Assembly: GCA_021613335.1 (NCBI GenBank)
Contig: JAJTWR010000278.1
Location: 1,541,001 to 1,605,000, forward strand
DNA: 64,000 nucleotides
Direction of reading: 5' to 3'
Source: Whitmania pigra
Lineage: Eukaryota; Annelida; Clitellata; Hirudinida; Haemopidae
Numbering within the stretch: the stretch's first letter is position 1; every line of letters begins with the position of its first letter. A program made the translations under genes and the position numbers. The notes under the pieces are model-generated. The model saw only the letters and a program-made list of their open reading frames with translations, was not told the origin of the DNA and did not search any database. Shown here one piece after another: positions 36,301-46,364 of this stretch.

Positions 36301-38010
36301 TATTAACATTATACATAAATAAAATAGATTAACTTAGAGCATATCTTCGACAAACATGCCCCCATCAAGATGCAGACCGTCTGCGTGGATCATTACCGTA
36401 AAAACCAGTTTTCTAATGAAGCTATAGAGGCCAAGAAAAGTTGCCGGTGTTTGGAACGTCTATGTCGTCGTAAACGCACAGGAACTGCCAAACAAATCAA
36501 AAGGGTACAAATCTGCAAAGGATGCTGCCAAGCTTGCCATTCTCAACTCCGGGGCATCTTCTATCAAAGAAAAACTCCAATACAGGTTCCATGTGGCGCT
36601 CACTTCATAGACTCTTACATAGTAACCCTCGGCAACACTATTCTAATGTCATTCTTTCGACATCTCATTCAATATATTTTTCATCTCAAAAATCGCCAAC
36701 ACTCACCAGCCAATTGCCAATACACTTTCTTCATCACCTATCTCATCCCTTCCAACCCGGCATTTCGCTGGCACGCCCCTCTCAAACTCCCTCCTGTCTC
36801 GTCTATAGAAGTCCTGAAGGCCATTCGAGCATTGACCAACAAAACATCTCCTCTAGATCCTTAACTTTCCCGACCTCTCTTCTCAAAAAATACTCCTCCA
36901 TTCTAGCTCTAATACTCTCCAAGCTTGTTAACATTTACTTTAGCTCAGGTGTCTCTCTTTCCATCTTCAAGTTCGCACAAGTACTCCCCTTACTAAAGAA
37001 AAAATAAAGCTAAGCCTCGACCTTAGCTCCTCTTCTAATTACAGACCCATATTATCAAATCCTCTAACTTCTCTCTATTCCAATCTGCCTACAGACCTGG
37101 TTTCTCCACAGAGACCGCTCTTTCCAACATTTTCAAGAATTTATCCCTCATCTGCAGAAATCGCAACTGTGCCGTCGTGGTCAGTCTAGATCTCTCGACA
37201 GCCTTTGACACCATCAACCATTGCATATTGTTAGAAAGACTTCACCCCGACTTCGGTATCGATGGCCTCGCACTCTCTTGGCTCCATTCTTACCTCTCCA
37301 ATAGATCTCAATATGTTAAGCTAGGTTGCCACACTTATTCTGCTGTTGCTCTCCTTGCTGGTTCTCTGCGGGTCTCTGTCCTAGGACCCTTACTTTTTCC
37401 TACCTACAACTCACCCCTATTAGACGTCGTCAAAATTTACTTAGTGTCCTTCCATCAATATGCGGACGACACAAGTCTCTATTCTTTCCTCTCCAGCAAT
37501 AAAGTCTCCGTTCAACCAGACAATCTATGAAAATGACTGGCATCTCGTCAACTTTCTCTAACTCAATCAGCAAAAATCTGCATTAATGTTTATCAGCACA
37601 CCTACGCAACTCAAGAACCTATCCCCCCATCCTCAATAAATATCGATGGTACCCTTCTTCTACTACCCTAAAACTCTTCGGTGTTACCTTTGATTATCAG
37701 CTTCAGGCAACACGCCTCCTCCGCAATAAAATCCTGCAACCATCTCATCCGGGCAATCCGACATATCCGTCCGTTCCTTTCGGTTGATATGACTTCTGCT
37801 TTTGCATTGCAGTCTGGTCCTCTCATGCCTTGACTACTGCAACTCTCTCCTGTACGGCACTTCTGCCTCCCTTATCCTCTCCTTTCAGGCCATCCAAAGC
37901 AAGTTAACTAAACTTATTCTCCTTGACCCTAATCTTAACAGGCCCTGACGCAACTGCACTGGCAACCCATACATTACCGTATCCTTTACAAAATGTTTTT
38001 ACTCACTAAT
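36300..38010 (+). mobile_element. L2/CR1-type LINE remnant, frameshifted
   Basis: Plus-strand coding fragments in order: a pre-RT segment (36,370-36,530, LERLCRRKRTG), VLKAIRALTNKTSPLDP (about 36,815), AQVLPLLKK (near 36,975-37,005), NYRPI (about 37,040), then 37,177-37,530 with RT motif A LDLSTAFDTINHCIL, SWLHSYLSNRSQYV, SVLGPLLF and catalytic QYADDTSLY. Later scraps read DYCNSLLYG and LHWQPIHYRILYKMFLL. This is the L2/CR1/Rex style of reverse transcriptase. Several frameshifts and stops make it dead. The 5' part is missing, and the 3' end stops inside coding sequence at the TAA array near 38,010, so it is also 3'-truncated. Confidence 0.85.
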
Positions 38011-38143
38011 AATAATGATAATAACAATAGTAATAATAATAATAAGATAATAATAATAATATAATAATAATAATAATAATAATAATATAATAATAATAAT
38101 AATTAATAATAATAATAATATAATAATAATAATAATAATAATA

Positions 38144-38215
<72 letters not shown>

Positions 38216-38250
38216 TAATAATAATGATAATGGTGATAATAATAACAATA
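38011..38250. repeat. TAA microsatellite between two retroelement ends
   Basis: About 240 bases of TAA with slips, bounded on the left by the LINE remnant and on the right by the R2-like 3' end, which in minus-strand sense runs directly into it. Confidence 0.95.
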
Positions 38251-38384
38251 ATAATTTTATTTTTTATTTTCTCGGTCATGCAAACATTAACAATATCAAT
38301 CGTTCAATAAAAAAACACCCCGAAAGATTTAGTGTCCGCAAAAGTGTCCAAGATCTCCCTGGACATGTAAGTTTAAAAGAACAA
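38251..38384 (-). mobile_element. R2-like retrotransposon 3' end, severely 5'-truncated
   Basis: Closely matches the 3' UTR of the larger R2-like copy at 9,970-10,113, including CATGCAAACATTAACAATAT, CAATCGTTCAA, TTTAGTGTCCGCAAAAG and CTGGACATGTAAGTTTAAAA. Only about 130 bases of the element are present. On the minus strand its 5' boundary joins the FMO exon copy at 38,385, and its 3' boundary joins the ATT array. Confidence 0.9.
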
Positions 38385-38600
38385 GCATCTCCACCGTCGT
38401 TCTGAAAGCCACATTTCTGTTCAGCATTCACAATAAGATTATAGTCTCCTTTGATATAACATTTATCACCATTATATGCATATGCCCTACATACAAGTGC
38501 AGAATCATATGACAAATGGATTATTTCTCCAACTTGAGAAATTCTATTTGAAACCGCGAGCTTCTTTAATCGAATTTAAATCTGAAAATGTTAAAACTCC
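38385..38600 (-). pseudogene. Inverted, truncated copy of FMO exon 5
   Basis: On the minus strand this reads as the start of FMO exon 5 (compare 40,265-40,468). It carries TTTCAAATAGAATTTCTC, GTTGGAGAAATAATCCATTT and the coded SALVCRAYAYNGDKCYIKGD against SALVCRTYADNGDKCYINGD in the gene. It stops at GGAGATGC, exactly where the R2-like 3' end begins. A TTTTCAG-type acceptor precedes the copied exon near 38,597, so the duplication was of genomic DNA and not of spliced mRNA. It lacks the remaining 180 codons and cannot be functional. Confidence 0.88.
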
Positions 38601-38935
38601 ATCGTGTATTGAAAGACATGTTTTAAAATGCTTGAAGATGTTAAAGAACAGACGTTAAAAAAGCTGACGTTAATGTAATTTTGTCTAAATACTTCATTTG
38701 ATACACTTTTTTTTACATTAAAAATCAAACAATGTTGAATGTCAAACCATCAGAACATTGAACTTTGTATCAAACTTTAGACTTATATGGAAAATATTTA
38801 TACAAAAAATCTGATCATTTCTTCGTTTAATGTAGTTAGACTGTCAAGACAATTCAGACTTTGAATAATTTAATAAATTAATTGTAATTGCGGAATATTA
38901 ATGATTTTTTAAGTTGTGAAACCTGCTTTTAAAAT

Positions 38936-41026
38936 ATGGTTCGCAGGGTTGCCGTGATTGGGGCGGGGGCAGCTGGTTTAGCTGTTCTTCGACGATTCAC
39001 TGCCAGGAAAGAAGTTTTTGAAGTCGTCTGCTTTGAGCAGTTACCAAATGTGGGTGGATTGTGGAATTATTGCGACAACATTGACGATCCGAACCATCCA
39101 GTAGGGAGTCAATATACGGCCATTTACAAATATATGAGGTAATACTTAATTATTATTGAATAATAAGGAATATTAGCTTAACTGGTTTACATTTCTCGGC
39201 TCAATACAATTCTTTCTGACGAACTACTAAAAACGGTTAAAACGGTTTGCTATTCATATTGCATCTTTGCTTAAAATATTGAAAACATTATTTCGTTCAA
39301 TTTGTTGAAACAGTATTTTATGATAAAAATAGCATTGCCACAATTACTTTCCAAATATAATATCATGTTGAATCATGTATTAAAATAGTTAACGTTGCTG
39401 AAACAGAACTAACCTTCCAAAGCAAGTCATGATGTTTGTTGGTTTTCCATTCCCTGATGAACTGCCTTCCTACATGTCACATGCTGATGTCAAGGAATAT
39501 TTTGAAAGATTTTCTGATGAATTTCAGTTAAGAAAATACATTAAGGTGTCAATGTGTTAAAAATAGTAATAATAATAAATGCATTATGAAAGTTTTGCAT
39601 ATTTGCACTAGACCCACAAACAACTACATTTTTGTTCGATTTGATTGGCACGGAATCCAAATAATTCAAATTTTAAAGTATATATTCATTTGTTACAATT
39701 GTTAAAAAGTATCATAAACTTCAGTTTAATAAAAAAGTGCTGAAAGTGGATCCAAAAATGGTCATGGGGAAGGAAGACTCTTGGATGGTAAGAATTGAAG
39801 ATGTCCATACAAAGGTGCAAGAAGAATTTGAATTTGATATTGTCATAATCTGCAATGGGTACAGTTACTAATTTCACTACACATTGTAATTCATTTCAAT
39901 AATTTGAAAAATTCGTATTTCAAAACCTTTTATTTTATTTTTATTAGAAAATATTCTGTACCTTACTACCCAAAAATAAAAGGAATGGATGTTTTCAAGG
40001 GTCAAATGATCCACTCACAAAGATACAGAGACCCTGAAGAATTCAGGGGTAAAAAGGTCCTCGTTGTTGGAGGTGGTGCCAGTGGAGTTGATATCTCAGT
40101 TGAAATTAGTACTCGTGCTGAAAAAAGTTAGCATCATGTGTTATGTAAACAATAAGTTTGTATTTATTTTAAGTTATGCAATGCCATAAAGAAAGGTCTT
40201 TTTTATTATCAAGTTTAATAGTATCAACAATCTCGTTTACTTTAACTTTTATAAAATTTCAGCCTGGCTTTGTCACTTAAATCGCCATAAGCTCTCGGTT
40301 TCAAATAGAATTTCTCAAGTTGGAGAAATAATCCATTTGACACATGATTCTGCACTTGTATGTAGGACATATGCAGATAATGGTGATAAATGTTATATCA
40401 ACGGTGACCATAACCTTACTGTGAATGTTGAACAGAAAAGTGACTTTCAGAACAATGATGGAGATGCCTTGCTTGATTGTGAGAATTCTAGTTCCAACTA
40501 CTCAGCAGAAACCAGTTATTTGATAGGACCTATAGATGTGATTATATTCTGCACTGGATTTCATCAAAGTTATCCATTTCTGAGTGCCGATTGTGGCCTT
40601 GCAGTCACTTCCCCTCAACATGTGGAACCTCTTTATAAGGACCTCATATGCTTGAGCAGACCAACTCTTTCTGTGATGGGTCATTTTAGTGTTGTTATGG
40701 TATTTGATTGGCAAGCACAATTTTTGGTGGCATTTTATGAAGAAAAAATAGAACTACCTACCGGAGAAAAATTGGAAGAAGATATGAAAGAGTATAACGA
40801 TTTAAAACGTGCTCATGGCGTGGATGTCCTTTTTAATCCTGTTAAAAACTCTGAGTTCCAGTGGGCTTACCTCGAATATCTTGCCTGTCTAGGTAATTTC
40901 GACGCACCACCGTATTGTGTGAAAGATTTGCTCATAAAAGTACGTCAACAAAGATTAGAAGACTTAGAAAATTACAAAAATCACGAATATGTCATGGGAA
41001 ATGATGGTTTATATTTAGATGCTTGA
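38936..41026 (+). CDS. Flavin-containing monooxygenase (FMO family)
   Basis: Five exons: 38936-39138, 39407-39545, 39725-39858, 39948-40126, 40263-41026. Phases agree and the product is 472 residues. The FAD-binding Rossmann motif is at the start (VAVIGAGAAGLAVLRRF), followed by the family stretch TNLPKQVMMF and FPFPDELPSY. The FMO signature FxGxxxHxxxY is FKGQMIHSQRY near residue 175, and the NADPH-binding GxGxxG is VVGGGASGVDIS near 205. The late FATGY-like motif is FCTGFHQSYPFL. FMOs add one oxygen atom to soft nucleophiles (N or S) using NADPH and FAD, usually at the ER. At 472 residues it is shorter than mammalian FMOs and lacks an obvious C-terminal membrane anchor, like insect FMOs. 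No breaks are seen. It sits inside the ALYREF-like/transposon block, and its last exon has been partly copied upstream. Confidence 0.93.
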
Positions 41027-41578
41027 TGCTCAGATGGGAATCATTGGAACGTGGCTTTGCATTTCTTTGACAATCACTATATTTTTTTTAAAGTTAGTAG
41101 CATTTCGTCATCGTTCAAATGTATTTAAAATTACGACCTTGTACACCGTTGAATGTAACATTTTAAATGTTTCTATGACCAAAGAATTGCTTTTGATTCA
41201 AATTTATCAGTTGCAGCGAAGTGGCTACTGATATTTATATGCTATATATATTTTATTATATCAAAACAATTATTAACTTGGTCCATTAAAGCTAATCAAG
41301 TTCAACAAACATTAAGGTGTGATCAGTGGTTAAAGCATCTGAACGCTCTTCCGATTCAGGCAGCAAAAACTAAGCAAAAGTCAATGATAAAAATTGGTAT
41401 GAAAGCTCAAAACATAACAAACACAACCAATATATACTTTAATGACCGGCATAGGTTTTGACCTATTAAATTTTTTGTCAATCAAGATAGTAATAATTTA
41501 TTATCTTTGGTTCAATGGTTGCTAAACAATGCAGGTTAGCACCAAAACAACCGAATGTGTTAGAGATACATCCAGGAT
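41027..41578. other. FMO 3' flank, nothing recognised
   Basis: Probably FMO 3' UTR followed by unidentified AT-rich DNA. No further gene seen. Confidence 0.5.
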
Positions 41579-41622
41579 AGGGTGACCCGTCATAACAGCC
41601 CGGCGACAAAATAGCCCCGTCA
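41579..41622 (+). mobile_element. Solo end of the foldback element found at 46,900
   Basis: GGTGACCCGTCATAACAGCC followed by CGGCGACAAAATAGCCCCGT is identical in kind to the left terminus at 46,900. Only one arm of about 44 bases is present. Confidence 0.8.
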
Positions 41623-41689
41623 ATGTATTTAAAAAATTTTTTTGAGTGGAATACATTAACCCAGTAATTCTCATCAACCTTTTTTTCGC

Positions 41690-42105
41690 CGCGGACCGGT
41701 CAATGCCTGATAATTTTATTGCCGCGGACCATGGGGGGGAAGGTGGAGTGGAGTGGAGTTGAATATTACGTAATAAAATTACAAAAATTTTAATTTCCTG
41801 CACGATTGGAGCCTGGTGAAGTTATGGGGTGAAGTTCAGTGTCCCACAATGAAAAGGAAAAAAGATAATAATGAAATTACTTCACTGTAATCACTTAATT
41901 AGATTAATTAAAAATTATGTTATATTAAAAATTTAAATTAATTAAAAAGTGTATCCTTTTATTTTGGTAAGTTGATCGTTATTCTTAAAATGTTACAAAA
42001 TCAGATTCAATAATTTTACCGAACACGCTAAGAAAGAGATGGCAGCGGTTGTTCTCAAGCCCTACAAACTATTTTAATTTTTTTAATAAAATGGAAATAA
42101 TTTAT
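41690..42105. repeat. Second copy of the 33,840-34,150 block
   Basis: Begins with GCCGCGGACCGGT and GCCGCGGACCATGGG, GC-rich phrases common in hAT subterminal regions, then matches 33,840-34,150 along about 310 bases. It lies directly upstream of the promoter of ALYREF-like copy C. Confidence 0.65.
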
Positions 42106-42268
42106 TATTAAAATTAAAATTAAACGAAAAATTAAATAAATGACAAATTAATATTTAGTATCTTTAGTCGTCAAAAAATCAATCGTCGACGACTACTCGT
42201 CATGATGTCCTAACAAAACATCAATCGCTATATTTGAAAAACTTAACTTTACGAACCGAGCATTTTAA

Positions 42269-42814
42269 ATGGCCACCTCAAAAAATATGAGAATGGAGGT
42301 TGACGCTGACTCAATTACCAGGAAGGACAAAAAGAAATCCGATTTTCGCATAGATGCGAGAAGATTCATCGAACAAAAAAAAATGTCCATGAACGACAAT
42401 AAGTGCAGACTTTTTATCGATAATCTGCATTACGGTGTGACTGAAAAAGACCTAGAATTGCTTTTCAGCACAGTCGGTGCCATTAAGAAAGCGAAGAGCT
42501 TTTTCAGAAGAGATGGCACAAGCAATGGAAAAGCAGAGGTGATATTCTTTAGGCATATTGATGCTTCGGTGGCAATGAAGAAATTTAACGGTATGGTACT
42601 AGAAGGTAGACAAATGAAGATGAAGTTTCTCTCTGACAAGAAAGATAACAACCCTCGTAAAACCATAGAAAAGAGAGAAAGGTTCGGCGGCACGTGTCAG
42701 CAGCTCAAGACCAAAAAGATGAGAGTCTTTAAAAAGCAAAGAAAAAGTAAAATATTATTAGATAAAGAAGTCGGCGATATTTCGAAAGATATGCTCACGA
42801 TGAAAATCGGGTAG
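42269..42814 (+). CDS. ALYREF-like RRM protein, intronless, copy C (divergent, intact)
   Basis: 181 residues with an unbroken frame. Against copies B and F it keeps the RRM with RNP2 LFIDNLHY, RNP1 KAEVIFF and KKFNGMVLEGRQMKMKF, plus the Lys/Arg-rich tail, but differs at many other positions. It carries an extra MSMNDN-type insertion before the RRM. The C-terminal UAP56-type motif is eroded to SKDMLTMKIG. A conserved RRM against diverged flanks suggests the protein has been under constraint, but I cannot measure that. The promoter block with TATATTT lies 34-40 bases before the ATG, and the 3' UTR has AATAAA near 42,915. Likely a nuclear RNA-binding protein with reduced or no UAP56 contact at its C-terminus. 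Confidence 0.8.
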   Translation: MATSKNMRMEVDADSITRKDKKKSDFRIDARRFIEQKKMSMNDNKCRLFIDNLHYGVTEKDLELLFSTVGAIKKAKSFFRRDGTSNGKAEVIFFRHIDASVAMKKFNGMVLEGRQMKMKFLSDKKDNNPRKTIEKRERFGGTCQQLKTKKMRVFKKQRKSKILLDKEVGDISKDMLTMKIG

Positions 42815-43079
42815 AATAAATCCGAAACAAAGTCCACTGCTGAGAGTTAGATATGTGACTTAAAGATGCATCAAATGCTAAGAAATTATATTCGCATTAT
42901 GCTAAAAGTATCAATAAAAATCGTTTTAATAAAAAATCAGAATGACTTTATAGTTCATTATTATTTGTAACCAAATTATTATGTAAAATATGTCGAAGTA
43001 TTAAGTTTAAAAAAATGGCCATAAAATTAATGGAAAATGTTATACTTAAAAAAATTATACTTAGTGTCTTCCCTGCCAA

Positions 43080-43310
43080 AAAATAATAATATTAATGTTA
43101 TCCTAACAAAATATCAATCGGTATATTTGAGTCACTCAACTTACGTTGCAAACCCAAGCACTACCCATGGCTACTAGGAAATTTGTGAAAATCGAATTTG
43201 ACTCTGACTCGATTATGAGGGGAGACAAGAAGAGGCCAGCCACGGATGCATTCATCGTGAAGAACACATCGGCCAGGGCAGGAAGTTCAGGAGTGTCATC
43301 GATGTTGTTG
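43080..43310 (+). pseudogene. ALYREF-like copy D, 5' part only, degenerate
   Basis: The promoter block (AAATATCAATCGGTATATTT, 43,108-43,127) and ATG at 43,167 are present. The first 27 codons match copy F closely (MATRKFVKIEFDSDSIMRGD). At 43,250 a deletion removes GAAG-type sequence, the frame shifts, and similarity fades by about 43,310. Its 3' half may be the fragment at 44,971, separated by about 1.7 kb of inserted repeats. Confidence 0.85.
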
Positions 43311-44085
43311 GTCCAATAGGTCCATTGAACTTAGATTGGGGTGGCAAGATGCTGTACGCTCTAACTGGTAAAGAGAACTTTAAAAGGCTTGATTTGATAA
43401 TTATAAGGATTTTATGAAGATATTTGGAATAACCACAGTGACAAATATACCGTATTTTCACCCATATTACACGCGCCTTATGTTCGATTTTACGTACCGC
43501 CATACAATCGTATGCGTGTTATGCTAGATTAAGTTTACATGAATTTGATTCCCGACCAACAAAAATAAAAATTTAAATGATGGCACAGAGTTTTGATTGT
43601 ATTTTTTTAAAGCTTTAGAATATATTTTAAATTTTAAATAGCTTATAATTGGTTGGGCGTTAATGCATTGCATAAAGAAATTCCGTTATACATATGCTTA
43701 CAGAAGCGTGTGGCAAAGCAGTCACGTTAATCATTGCATTGTCCGGCTCTCGAATTTGGGTCGTCAACTTGAATTTAGCTACTCATAATTATATTTGATG
43801 TTAGAGTTTTCACTTTGTAATTGGTAAAGCATACGCAACCGCCATTTTTCGAATCATTGATGAGTGGGAGTTGAAAGACAGAATTTAATTTAAGTGTTTT
43901 GACACCACAACCGCACTGACATAAAATTGGAGTTTGCACTTCGCTTTTCAACTGATGTAATTTTATTAACAAAACAAGATGGCATCATATGTACATTTGG
44001 AAAATAAAAACCCTTTCTTAATTATTTATTCTATTTAGTTTTTATTAAACATGCAAATGTTTAAGATTATTATTAAGATAATTAA
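43311..44085. other. Unassigned AT-rich DNA within the interrupted copy
   Basis: No gene or known repeat recognised. A phrase typical of SINE bodies follows at 44,086. Confidence 0.5.
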
Positions 44086-44275
44086 GATTGCGTGCAGGTT
44101 AGCCGAATGGGTTACGTGCCTACATACGGCGGTAATGGCAACAGTCGTAATGAGTCGTGTTCGAAACCCAGCCTGCACTGCCGCCAGCGCCCTTGGGAAG
44201 GAGCGCTATATAAATGGTTACAAGAAGCGCCTCTGACGCTATGCATATGGCGCTATATAAATGAAGTTACAATTA
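44086..44275 (+). mobile_element. tRNA-derived SINE
   Basis: The tRNA-like head has GTGCAGG at 44,092-44,098 able to pair perfectly with CCTGCAC at 44,171-44,177 as an acceptor stem. An A box lies at 44,100-44,112 (TAGCCGAATGGGTTA) and a B box at 44,159-44,168 (GTTCGAAACC). The space between the boxes suits a class II tRNA (Leu or Ser type). The body ends with GCGCTATATAAATG twice in tandem (about 44,202 and 44,251). Tails with this GCGCTATATAAAT phrase are common in animal SINEs that borrow an L2/CR1-type LINE 3' end. An L2/CR1-type LINE is present at 36,300. Confidence 0.8.
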
Positions 44276-44532
44276 TTTTGCCTCACACTATACTTTTATC
44301 AATGGTAAGAACGAACAAATCTGGAGGGTTTATAATTAGCAATTTACAAATTATAATTTTAATTGGCACCAAAATACACATGTTAAACAAAAGTCGTTTG
44401 TATAAAAGGTAAGGAACTCCATTTGGATCCGTCGCTGACCAATTCCTTGACTATTTGACGATTTTCTTGATCTTTTCAGGTGACAGGGACATCAGACCAA
44501 AAGGAATGTTTGGCAGAGACACTTATGGAATG

Positions 44533-44967
44533 TCATATCTTGCCTCTAAGGTTACATTTTGTAGGGAGTCTTTGTAAGACCTGTTTAGGTGGTCTTCTAA
44601 CCTGGCTTGCCCAACATCCAGCACTGTATTTGTATGGATCTTTGAAAACTCTTACCTTTTTCTTTCGTTTCATGCATTTCAACTCTCTCTTTGTTCTGGA
44701 CAATGTCACTTGTCTCCCCTTCTTTCCTGTGATTGTACCGTATCTTTTATGGCATTCCTCGTAAATAAAGTTTGTGAAGGTTTTCATTGTCTTATCTGTC
44801 TCCATCAACTTCTTCAACTGTTGTCCGAGCGTCTGATCCAGCTCTTCACAAGCTTTCTTGTTCCTGGCAGTCGGAAACTTGATTTTCGACATTAGAGATT
44901 CCCATGCTGGAGCGAAGACTGGACCACACGCATCCTGCCCGTGAAGTACGGCATTTTGCCTGTGCAA
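44533..44967 (-). mobile_element. Retroelement coding fragment, minus strand
   Basis: A 144-codon open frame on the minus strand, with ELDQTLGQQLKKLM, FTNFIYEECHKRYGTI, SRTKRELKCMKRKKKVRVFK and DPYKYSAGCW. This resembles the linker ahead of reverse transcriptase in the retroelements whose C-terminus is seen at 30,165-30,985 (basic helices followed by an NPF/DPY-type phrase). It is bounded on its right at 44,970 by ALYREF-like sequence, so it appears inserted in, or recombined with, an ALYREF-like copy. Family assignment is by pattern memory only. Confidence 0.5.
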
Positions 44968-44970
44968 GAC

Positions 44971-45145
44971 ATTTCACGAAAGACCAGCTCGACATGGAAA
45001 TTGACGAGTGCATGTGTGCAACAAAGACGGTTGAACCGGTTGTTCAATGTTAGACGTGTCACTGTTACTGATGCATCGATTGCAAAGAAATTCTATTACA
45101 TTCTATTACTATTAAACATGATGCTAAACGTATCAATAAAAATTC
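44971..45145 (+). pseudogene. 3' fragment of an ALYREF-like copy (copy E)
   Basis: Begins ACGAAAGACCAGCTCGACAT and reads TKDQLDMEIDECMCATKTVE, the C-terminal UAP56-type motif, then stop and 3' UTR with CAATAAAAATTC. It matches copies B and F closely. It may be the missing 3' half of copy D. Confidence 0.88.
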
Positions 45146-45314
45146 TTTTACAAAAATCAATGTCTTCATAGTTATTTAATATTGACAAACAACCAAGTTA
45201 TTAAGCACAATAATAATACACACAATTAAATGTAGAAAAATGATAACTAAAAAAAACTAATCGAAAATTGAAATAATTGATTAATTTATATTTATTATCT
45301 TTTCTACAAAAAAT

Positions 45315-45409
45315 TTGATCGTCGACGGCTAATCGGCATGTTATCTTAATCAAATATCAATCGGTATACTTGAATCAATCAACTTGTTTTACAAACCCAA
45401 GCACTACCC
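45315..45409 (+). promoter_or_regulatory. Conserved core promoter of ALYREF-like copy F
   Basis: Holds GATCGTCGACGGCTAATCGG and AAATATCAATCGGTATACTT, the same two blocks as copy B, with TATACTT in place of TATATTT 40 bases before the ATG. Confidence 0.5.
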
Positions 45410-45898
45410 ATGGCTACTAGAAAATTTGTGAAAATCGAATATGACTCTGACTCGATTATGAGGGGAGACAAGAAGAAGCCAGCCACGGATGCGAGAAGAT
45501 TCATCGCCAAGAATGACAGGAAATGCAGGATACTCATCGACAACCTTCGCTACAGTGTGACTGGAAAGGACCTGGAGTCTCTTTTTAGCACAATCGGTGC
45601 CGTCAGGAAAGCCTCAGTCTTTTTCAGGGAGGACCGCACCAGCTCTGGAACTGGAGAAGTGATATTCTTTAGACATACTGATGCCGCGATGGCAATGAAG
45701 AAATTTAACGGCATGGCACTTGACGGTAGAACAATGAAGATGAAGTTCGTCTCTGACAAGACCGAGATTGTCCCTCGTACAACCATAGAGAAAAGACAAA
45801 AGGTCGGGGTCACAGACAAGCCTTTTCGTCAGCCACTCAAGACCAGAAAAACTAGAATCTTTAAAAAGCAGCAAAAACAGAATAAAATGGAGGTATAA
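45410..45898 (+). CDS. ALYREF-like RRM protein, copy F, C-terminally truncated
   Basis: 162 residues, nearly identical to copy B in the RRM (RNP2 ILIDNLRY, RNP1 GTGEVIFF) and carrying the fuller N-terminus SDSIMRGDKKKPATDARR. The frame ends at TAA 45,896-45,898, where copy B has GAA in GTGGAAGTC. Past that stop the same frame still reads SKPTKDQLDMEIDEYM to about 45,985. The nonsense change thus removes just the UAP56-binding-type tail and leaves the RRM and basic region. It could encode an RNA-binding protein unable to recruit UAP56, or simply be early in decay. The near identity with copy B suggests recent duplication or gene conversion. Confidence 0.75.
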   Translation: MATRKFVKIEYDSDSIMRGDKKKPATDARRFIAKNDRKCRILIDNLRYSVTGKDLESLFSTIGAVRKASVFFREDRTSSGTGEVIFFRHTDAAMAMKKFNGMALDGRTMKMKFVSDKTEIVPRTTIEKRQKVGVTDKPFRQPLKTRKTRIFKKQQKQNKMEV

Positions 45899-46364
45899 GT
45901 CAGCAAGCCTACGAAAGACCAGCTCGACATGGAAATTGACGAGTACATGTGTGCAACAAAGACGGTTAAACCGGTTATTCAGTAGCTTCTATTACCGACG
46001 CGTCGATTGCAAAGAATTCGTTGTATCTTGACTATGTATTAGGGTAGGTCATCAGAGCAATTTTTTGTTAGATTGACTTTGGATAGCAAAATAATGTTAC
46101 TCTAGCATCTAAATAACATTATAAAAAAGAAATTCGTTAAAAATAATTTTGTTTTCACTTGCCGCCTTGGCATAAAAAATCAGTCATCATTCGATATTGG
46201 AATGTATAAGGAGAATGCTATAGCTTCTTAATTTAGTGGTTTATTTTTGTTATAAAAACTTTATAAAGTAAATTATATATTATGACTTTATTAATTTGAC
46301 TCTAACATTTTACATAAATATAACTGCACAGAATGCAAATTATTTAAACATACTGAAATAACCC

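Noticed and set aside
38385..38600. Second functional FMO gene
   Set aside because: Only part of one exon is present and it is cut off by a retrotransposon end.
44092..44178. Genuine tRNA gene
   Set aside because: Acceptor stem and boxes are present, but the T stem pairs poorly and a SINE body and tail follow directly.
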